DNA from: Chloroflexota bacterium
GTDB taxonomy: Bacteria > Chloroflexota > UBA6077 > JACQUR01
Assembly: GCA_016210245.1 (NCBI GenBank)
Contig: JACQUR010000353.1
Span: 1-20,312, forward strand
Reading direction: 5' to 3'
DNA: 20,312 nucleotides
Shown here: positions 1-9,200 of the stretch, in pieces
How positions within the stretch are numbered: position 1 is the first letter of the stretch
Layout of the letters: every line of letters begins with the position of its first letter
Program-made: the position numbers and the translations under genes
Notes under the pieces: generated by a model
Databases searched by the model: none
What the model was told of the DNA's origin: nothing
Seen by the model: the letters and a program-made list of their open reading frames with translations, nothing else

Positions 1-204
1 CGGGTGGTGCAACTGATGACCCCCAGTTCCAGCTATCGGATCGAGACCCCTTCGGCGGTAGCCCTCGTGCGGGGCACCGAGGTGGAGACCACGGTCACGC
101 GGGACAAGTTCCAGGTGTTCCGCGCTCGGGCGGGCAGCTTCGAGGTAGCGGCGGGCGGGGTGACCAGGCGAGTGAACCCGGGCGAGGTGACGGTGGTGCC
201 CCCG
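1..204 (+). other. Partial FecR-like domain
   Basis: The segment reads SYRIETPSAVALVRGTEVET, then FQVFRARAGSFEVAAGG, then VNPGEVTVVPPP. The T-P-x-A-x-A-x-V-R-G-T-E core followed by a short beta-rich stretch and a PGE turn matches the C-terminal half of FecR-family domains. In Chloroflexota and other phyla these often sit near the N terminus of exported proteins without any role in iron signalling. Only this part is in the window. Confidence 0.7.
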
Positions 205-3200
205 CCGCCGCCTGCGCCGCTCGCCCCGTCCACGCGGCCGCTGGCCCCCCCCACCCCGCCCAGCGAGGCTGGGATGGGCGCGAACAGGCCGGATGCGGTC
301 GATCCGCCGCCGGCGAACGCGGTCCTGGCCGCAGGGATGGGGCGGATGCTGGCCACGGCGGTGGCCCAGGCGACCGGGCAAGCGGCCACCAGCACGCCCA
401 CCCTGGCTGTGCCCGAGACGCCGACCACACCCACGCCGACAGCGCCGGTCACCGCTACCCTGGGGCCGAGCGCCACGCCGCTGCCCACGCCGACGCTGGA
501 CTCCCAGTTCTTGCTGCTGCTGACCCCGGACACGCTGCTGACGCCCGGGGTGCAGTTGACCGCGACCAGCGTGGCGCTGACGCCCACGCTGCGGCCCACG
601 GCCACGCCCACACTCCCTGGCATCGGTGGCATCACCGGCGCCACCCCGGTGACGAGCACGCCGGTGCCGCCGACCGCGGCGCCCGTGCCGACATCCGCGC
701 CCACGGCGGTGCCGACCGACGTGCCGACGGCCGTTCCGACCTCTCCGCCGTCCGCGCCCGCGCCGACCGCCACGCCCACGGCGGTCGTGACCCAGGTGGT
801 CGTGGGCTCCAGCGGCGGCACGGTGGCCATGCCCGACCAGAGCGCCAGCGTAGCCCTGCCATCCGGCGCAGTGCCCGACGGCACCACCCTCCGCATCGCG
901 CAGGCGCCCGCGCCCGCGCCCGTGCCCGGCGTCCAGGTGGCCGGCCCGGTGGTGGACATCAGCGCCACGAGCGCGAGCGGAACGAGCCTCACCACGTTGA
1001 GCCAGCCGGTCCAGGTGACGCTGGCTTACACCGGCACGCCGCCCAGCAGCGTGGCCTGGTGGGACGGAGCCACCTGGCAAGCGCTGCCCAGCACCCTCAA
1101 CCCGGACAGCACGATCACCGGCACCACCATCCACTTCAGCCTGTTCGCCGCCGTGCGCTCCACAGCGGCGACGGCGACGGCGACGTCCACGGCGACGGAA
1201 ACCCCCACCGCGACCGCGACGGCAACGGTCACGGCCGTGGCGACATCTACGCCTACGAGCACGCTGCGCCCCGTGGTTACGCCCGCCGCGGCGTGCGGCA
1301 CTGGCACTCCGGTGCCGACCAGCACGCCCGGGCCCACTGCCACGGCCGGGGCCGGCGGAGCGATCCTTCGCCTCTCGGTCAGCGGCAATGGCGCTCAGGG
1401 GAACGGGGCTTCGTTCCAGGCCGCGATGAGCGCCGATGGGCGCTACGTCGCCTTCGCCTCCGAGGCCGATAACCTGGCCGCGGGCGACACCAACTGCGTG
1501 GCCGACATCTTCGTCCGCGACACGCTGGCCAACACCGTCGCCCGCGTCTCGGTCGCCTCGGACGGCACCCCGGCCGATGGGTCCTCCTTCAGGCCATCGA
1601 TCAGCACCGACGGGCGCTACGTGGCCTTCGAGTCCTACGCCGACAACCTGGTGCCCGGCGACACCAACGGTCGGCTGGACGTGTTCGTCCGCGACACGGT
1701 GGCCAGCACCACCACTCGGATCTCGGTTTCGTCCAGCGGCGTCCAAGGGAACGGCGATTCCTACGACGCCGCGATCAGCGCCGACGGCCGCTCCGTGGCC
1801 TTCGTCTCCACGGCCGGCAACCTGGTCTCGAACGACGTCTCCGGGTACTCCGACATCTTCGTCCGCGACCTGGTGGCCGGCACGACGACTCGGGTTTCCG
1901 TGAGCATGACTGGCGACGACGGCAACGGCTACTCCTCCAGTCCCGCCATCAGCGCCGACGGTCGCTCCGTGGCCTTCGCCTCTATCGCCAGCAACCTGGT
2001 CGCGAACGACACCTACTGCTATTCCTACTACTACTACTCCTACCAGTGTACTGACGTCTTCGTCCGCGACTTGCAGACCAGCACCACCACCCGGGTCTCG
2101 GTGGACAGCAGCGGCGTCCAGGGCAACGGCCATTCCTACAGCCCGGCCATCAGCGCCGACGGCCACTACGTCGCCTTCTACTCTGATGCCAGCAACCTGG
2201 TCCCGGGTGACACCAATGGCCAGTCCGACGTCTTCGTCCGCGACACGGTGGCCAGCACCACGACTCGCGTGTCCGTGGACAGCACTGGCCTCCAGGGCAA
2301 TAGCCCATCGTTCGACCCCGCCATCAGCCCCGACGGCCGCTACGTGGCCTTCAGCTCCGCGGCCACCAACCTGGCGGTGGCCAGCCACTGGGGGCGGAGC
2401 GAGGTCTTCGTTCGCGACACGTCCGCCAATACCACCATGCTGCTGTCGGTCGACGGCAGCGGCGTGCCGGGCGAGGGCCGCTCGTCCGACCCCGCGCTCA
2501 GCGCGGATGGCAGCTCCGTGGTTTTCACCTCCGAGGCCGGCAACCTGGTGGCGGGCGACACCAATAGCGCGACCGACATCTTCCGCCGCCTGCGCGCCGC
2601 CATCCTGGCCACGCCCACCCCGACCGCGACCTCCGTGCGCCCGACCAGCGTCGTCCCGACCGCCACGGCCACGCCCATCGGACCCGGCCCCGGCCTGCGG
2701 GTGGTGGGCACGGTGGCGGTGGGCGGGAGCCCCATGGGGGTGGGCGTCAACCCCCGGACCAACCGCGTGTACGTGGCCACCGGGAGCGGGAACGCTATCG
2801 CCGTGGTGGATGGCGCTGCCAACGTCGTGGCGGCCACCATCGCCGCTCCGGACGCAGGCGCCAATCCGTCGGCGGTGGGGGTGAATGCCCGCGCCAACGA
2901 GGTGTACGTGGGCAACAGCGGCCTGGCCAGCGCGTACGCCCTCGGGCCTGGGGACACCATCACCAGAACGCTGGCGCTTGCCACCCCGGCGAGCGGCAGC
3001 AGCATCGGGGTAGATCCGCAGGCCGGGCGCATCTTCCTGGCCCAGGGCGGCGCAAACAGCATCCGCTCGTTCACCCGGAGCGTGAGCTACTACTCCGGGG
3101 TGGACTACTCGTCCTTCATCGACCTCTCGGCCGGCGACGGGCCGAGGAACATTGCGGCCAATCCCAACACCCACCGCGCTTACGCGAGCAACTCCACCGC

Positions 3201-6200
3201 CGGCACCATCTCGGCCATCGACACGGCGGCGAACGCCGTGGCTACGGTTGTACCCGTCGGGGCCAACCCGTCCGGGCTCGAGGTCAACCCGGCCACCAAC
3301 CGCCTCTACGTGGCCAACAGCGGCGACAACACGGTGTCGGTCATCGACGGCCTCGCCAACGCGGTTGCCACGGTGGTCCCCGTTGGAAACGAACCAATGG
3401 GCGTCGCGGTGAACCTGGCTACGAACCGGATCTACGTGGCCAACCGAGGCAGCGGCACGGTCTCCATTCTCGACGGCGCCAGCAACACGGTGGTCGCCAC
3501 GGTCGCGGTGGGCAGCAGCCCCTCGGGCGTGGCGGTGAACCCGCGCACCAATCGGGTGTACGTCACCAACTCGGGTGATGGCACGGTCACCGTGATCGAG
3601 GACGTGGTGGCCCCGCCCACGCCCACCACCCGGGTCGTGGCCCCGGATTGCACCGGCCAGTCCAGCCCGTGCAGCACCAGCATCCAGGCGGCAGTGGACG
3701 CGGCGACGCCCGGCGACGCCATCAGCATCCAGGCGGGTACCTACGCCGAGCAGGTCAAGATCGGCAAACCGCTCACCCTCCAGGGGGCGGGCGCCAGCAC
3801 GGTGGTCGACGCCGCGGGGAGCAGCTTCGGCCTCTACGTCTCGGCCTGGAACGTGGCCATCAAGGACCTGAAGGTCGTTGGCGCCACCGCGCCCGACCCG
3901 GCGCCACCGCCCTCCCCGACGCCGGACGTGGCCCTCCCGGTCGGCGGCATCGTGGTCGACCTCTCGGCCAGGAACGTGCTGCTCCAGGGCACTACCCTGG
4001 ACGGCAACCGCCGCGGCCTGGTGGCGGTGGGCGAGAACCTATCCATTGCGGCCAACACGGTGACCAACAGCCTGGCCGATGGGATGCTGCTCTCCAAGGG
4101 CCCGCTGAGCCAGTACCTCTTCCCCGCGGGCGAGTTCCTGGCCATCGCCAACAACACCATCGCCGGGGCCGGAGGGCGGGGCATCTTCTCCCAGTACGCC
4201 GACTTCATGGACAGCATCGCCCTGGTGGGCAACACCATCTCCGGGGCGACGAACGAGGCGGTCGAAGCCTGCTGCTACGCCAACGAGGGCCCGGTGCAGA
4301 CCCTGGTCTTCAGTGGCAATACCATCACCCACGCCGCCTCCACCGACACCGTCGATATCTGCTGCTGGGTCAACAACCTCAAGGACGCGGATATCGCTAG
4401 CATCGCCATTACCAGCAACACCATCACCAACACCACCTCCTCCTACTACTACGATCTGCTCGACGCCTGCTGCGTGGTCGAGAACGTGGAGGGGATCAAC
4501 GTTGGCTCGATCTCGGTCACCGACAACGTAGTGACTGGGATGGGCGACCTGGATGTCTGCTGCCCGCTCGAGAGCGTCAACTCCAGGGGGCCAGCCTCCG
4601 GCAATACCCTGCCCTTCACCGTTCGACCATCCTCGATCGGACCGATCACCGTGTCCCGCAACGTGGTGCGCGGTGGGGGCGATCTGGAGTTCTGCTGCCC
4701 GCTGGAGGAGGTCAACGACTTCTCCGTCGGCAGTAGCAACAGCGGCGCGGTGGCCATCGGGGCGATCACCGTGGCCGGCATCGTGCTGACCGACAACACC
4801 GTGCTCAACGGCGGCGAGCTGGACTTCTGCTGCCCGCTGGAGGATATCAACGACTTCTACGTGTACAGCAGCAACAGCGGCGCGCTCACGATCGGGTCGA
4901 TCACCGTCGGCGACCTCGTGGTGAGCAATAACACCGTGCGCGGGGGCGATGACCTGGAGGTCTGCTGCCCGCTGGAGGAGGTCAACGAGTTCTACGTTGG
5001 CGACGACAACAGCGGCCGCGTCACCGTCGGCCCGATCGCCATGGGTGCCATGCGGGTCGTCAACAACGTCACGAGTGAGGGCAGCGGCCTCGACTTCTGC
5101 TGCCCCGTGGAGGACGTGCAGGACTTCTGGGGCTTCGCGCGCAACTCCGGCCAGGTGACCGTCGGCGGCATTACCCTGGGAGACATCGTCCTGAGCGGCA
5201 ATAGCGTGAGCCGCGGCGGCTACATCGAGCTGTGCTGCCCGATCGAGTGGGTGAATACGTTCAGCACCTACTCGGATAACCGGGGAGATATCTCCGTCGG
5301 CCCCTTCGTCGCCGGGCGGATCCTGGTGACCGATAACACCCTGGCCGGGACGGGCGACGAGCTGGATGTGTGCTGTCCACTCGAGGACGTACACGAGTGG
5401 TCCATCGGCTCCAACAACGGCGGGAGGGTCGACATCGGCAGCTTCACGGTGGGCGACCTCGTGGTCACGAGCAACCTGGTGAGCGGAGGCGGCGACGTCG
5501 ACGTCTGCTGCCCGCTGGAGGATGTCCACGAGCCATGGGTCGCCAGCAACAATAGCAGGCCCGTCACCGCCGGCGGCTTCTCGATGGGCAACATCGTCAT
5601 CAGCAACAACGCCGCCAGCGGCGGCGGCGGCATCGAGGTGTGCTGTCCGCTGGAGGACGTGTACCTGCCGGGGGTCGGCTCTGGCAACAGCGGCAGCGTC
5701 ACCATCGGCGGCGCCACCTTTGGCCAACTCACAGTGGCCGGGAACAGCGGGAGCTACTTCGACCTCTGCTGCCCGGTCGAGTGGGTCAGCCAGGTCCAGG
5801 TCAGCGCGACCAATAGCGGGTCCGTTACCTTCGGGCCCTTCGCTATGGGGAACCTCACCGCCAGCGAGAACGCTGTCGCTCCGCAAGTGGATCGCTACGG
5901 CAACTGGGACTCTGGCGACTTCGACGTGTGCTGCCCGATCGAGGACGTTGGCTCGGCGAATCTCTATGGCAATAGCGGGACGATTACCATCGGCTCCACC
6001 ACTATCGGAGACGTGGTCGTCACCAGCAACCGGGTGAGCGGCGGTGGCGACCTGGAGGTCTGCTGTCCGATCGAGGATGTCAACGACGATACCTGGGTCA
6101 GTAACAACAGCGGCACCATCACCCAGGGCGCAGTCCAGCTCGGCAGCCTGATTGTCACCGGCAATACCGTGGCCGATGGAGGCTGGCTGGACGTGTGCTG

Positions 6201-9200
6201 CCCGGTGGAGTACGTGAACGACGTCTACGTCCAGGGCAACGCGGCTGGCGGCAGCACCACCCTTGCCCCGGTCGTGGTGGGCAACATCACCGTCAGCGGC
6301 AACGTGGCCAACGGCGGCGGGACCCTGGACGTGTCCGAACCGCTCTACCGGGTCAATCGCTCCTCCTTCGGCAGCGGGACCTCCGCCAACCGTGGCGGGT
6401 CGATCAACCTGGGCAGCGTCAGCGTCGGCTCGGCGAGCGTGACCGCCAATGCGGCCAGCGGCGCGGGCGCCGAGATCGAGGCCTGCTGCGCCGCAATGTA
6501 CGTGGGCGAGGCGACGATTCCCGGAGACAACGGGGCCAACATCACCCTGGGCGCCACCAGCGTGGGGCCTGTCTCGATCAGCAACAACACCCTGGCCAAT
6601 ACCACTCCCTCCGCGTACAAGGAGTTCGACGTCTGCTGCCTGGTCGAGCACGTTGGGAACGTGGCCATCGGCGACGGCAACACGGGCACGATCTCGGGCG
6701 GGACGACCACCATCCTGTCCATCAACGTCGACAACAACCGGGTCGACGGGGCCCAGTTCGACGCAGCGGACATGGACCAGGGCGTCGGCAGCAGCGCGGC
6801 TATCGGCCCGATCAGCCTCTCCGGCAACCGGGTCACCGGGAGCCCGGGCCACGGCCTCACTACCCGCGATGGGTATGGCGGTTTCCTGGGGATGGGCGGG
6901 AAGAGCCAGTCGGTGGCGATCGCCAACAACGTCATCGCCAACAGCGCGCTCAACGGGATCGACGCCCAGGCCATCGCCAGCGGCGGCGCCATCTCGCTCT
7001 CGGGCAACACGGTGAGCGGCAGCGGGGGCGCGGGCATCCTGGTCGACCAGGGTACGGGCATCGTCGTCCAGGACAACACCGCCACCGGCGGCCAGGTGGG
7101 CATCCAGGCCGGCCCGGCGCCCTCGCCCACCGCCGCGGCCGCCCCCTCGGCCAGGACCGCGGCCACGACCAACACCGACACCGCCCGCCAGCAGCGCCGA
7201 ACGGAGGCTCGGAAGAAGGTGGAGGCGCGGCAGCAAGCGAGGGGCCAGACGCGGGCTGCGGAGCAGCGGCAAGCGCCCGCGCAGCGCACGCAGCCGACCA
7301 GGCCACAGGTCCAGCCGGGTCTGCCGCAGGCCCAGCCCGGCCAGCAGGCCCAGCCGCCTACGCCGCAGGCGCAGCCGCGCCAGCCGCAAGCGCAGCCGCA
7401 TCAGCAACAAGCTCAGGCGCGCAAGCAGCAGGCCCAGACGCACCGCCAGCAGGCGCGGGCCCACCAGCAACCGCCTCAGGCGCAGCGGCAGCAGGCGCCA
7501 GCGCCCAGGGCGCAGGCGGCCAGGCCCCAGAAGCCAGCGCGCGAAGACGGGAAGTCTCGAATCCAGCGTCTGAAGTCTGAAGTCGAAAGCCGAAAGTCGA
7601 AAGCCGAAAGTCCGACCTCCGGGGCGCAGAAGCCGCTCGCACCTCGCGCCTCGCAACTCGGGACTCGGGACTCAGGACTCAGGACTCAGGACTCAACACT
7701 CAGGACTCGTCGGACGGCGGACAGGCTCACTATCAAGGGCAACAACGTCAGCGGAGCCGGGATCGGGCTGCAGGCCAGCGGGACGGAGGGGCTGCGCCTG
7801 GAGGCCAACACCCTGCACGACAACGCCACGGCCGGGCTGTCCCTGGTCGGGGTCACCAACAGCGTGGTGGTGGGCAACCAGGTGGCCAACAACGCCAGCC
7901 TGGGCATCCAGGCGGCCGGCGCCGGCGCGCCCACCCCCACGACCACCCCGGTCGCCCTGGTTCCCGTAGCGGTCTACGCGAACAACGTCGTCAAGTCCAG
8001 CTCGGGCCTCACCGCCAGGGACGACTCGGCCGCCGGCGCGGTCACCTGGTACGATCCGGCCACCACGCGGGGTAACTACTGGTCCGACTACACGGGCACC
8101 GACGCCAACGGGGACGGCCTCGGCGATACCCCCTACACCCTCGCCGGCACGGCCGGGGCGCAGGACCCCTTCCCATGCATGGCGCCCGTGCCCAGTGGGA
8201 GCACGACCTGCTCCGCCCTGGCCCGGACGCCTACCCCCTCGGTCACGCCCACGGCCAGCGCGACGGCGACGATCACGCCGACGGGCATGCCCACCGCCCT
8301 GGTCGCCAACGGCACCTTCGATGTGGACGCCAGCGGCTGGTCCTGGGCGAACATCGACTCCGCCGGCGGCTGGCAATCCAGCGGTGGAAACCCCGGCGGG
8401 AACTTCATTCTCAACGACAACGGGTCGTGCGCGACCGACCCCACGATCAGCCAGACCATTTCCGGGCTAACGGTCGGCCAGACCTACCGAATCAGTGGTG
8501 ACTTCCAGAGCGTCTACTCCGGAGCTGGTAGCCCAAGCCCGCTGTCCTTCGGCGTCGCCATCGGTGGGACCGTTCTCCTGGAGCTGCCTCGCCCCAGCCC
8601 GGAGACCGCCTGGCAGACTTTCGCCGTCTCGTTCGTCGCCAGCGCCAGCACGGCCACGCTCTCCCTCAGCGCCGAGCGCAACTGCGACGACTCGTCCTAT
8701 CGTGTCGACAACATCGCCCTGCTGCCGGTGTCCCCTGCGCCAACGGCGACCGCTACCGCTACCGCGACGGCCACCGCGACGCCCACCACCGCGCCGAGCG
8801 AGACGCCGACGGCCACCGCCGCCGCTTCGCCCACTCAGATGGCGACGGCCACGAGCACCCCAACCCAGACAGCGGCCGCCACGGCTACGCCATCCGCGAC
8901 GTCTACGGTGGCGAGCACGCCCACGGCGACCGCGACGATAGGGGCAACGCCCACGGCCACGAGTACGCCCAGCCCGACCGCAGCCGCCACGGCGACGAGC
9001 ACACCCACGGAAACGCCCACGCCCTCGCCCTCGCCCGCCGCCACGGCGACGGCAACCTCCACGCCCCAGCCCACCCAGGCTGAGACGCCGACCCCAACGC
9101 AAACACCCACGCCGGCGCAGACGCTGGCTCCGCTGCCCCCGCGCTCCGCTGCCCCGGCCTCGAGCCCCGCCGCATCCGACCCCGTCACCGTTGTCTGGGG

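Larger units (their letters stand above)
7108..7725 (+). repeat. Gln/Ala/Pro/Arg-rich disordered insertion within the beta-helix
   Basis: About 206 residues separate two stretches of clear beta-helix (…VVQDNTATGGQVGIQAG before, LTIKGNNVSGAGIGLQAS after). The first part is rich in Q, A, R and P (repeats such as QPQAQPHQQQAQ), strongly basic and without predicted strands. The second part is the translation of two heptanucleotide arrays. The whole stretch stays in frame, so the protein continues across it. It is probably an exposed disordered loop. Confidence 0.8.

Noticed and set aside
33..995. A 320-codon minus-strand frame rich in Val and Gly
   Set aside because: It is the reverse reading of the Pro/Thr linker codons, a composition artefact.
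4270..6639. CRISPR array or zinc-finger array as explanation for the 135-bp period
   Set aside because: Units are coding, not identical, and have no spacer structure. The Cys are adjacent pairs without a C-x2-C…H/C-x-H/C finger pattern.
6195..7580. A 461-codon plus-strand frame overlapping the beta-helix and Gln-rich loop
   Set aside because: It is a frame-shifted reading of the same repeats, rich in R, G and P, while the long frame carries intact beta-helix sequence across the whole stretch.
4039..7656. A 1,205-codon open frame on the minus strand across the Cys-Cys repeat region
   Set aside because: It is antisense to a protein with clear repeats and domains. Its own translation only mirrors the 135-bp periodicity and shows no domain. 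High GC content keeps opposite frames open.
8071..8136. Calling the giant protein NosD, a nitrous oxide reductase maturation factor
   Set aside because: Only the terminal beta-helix motif is shared. The rest of the architecture differs and no nos genes are in the window.
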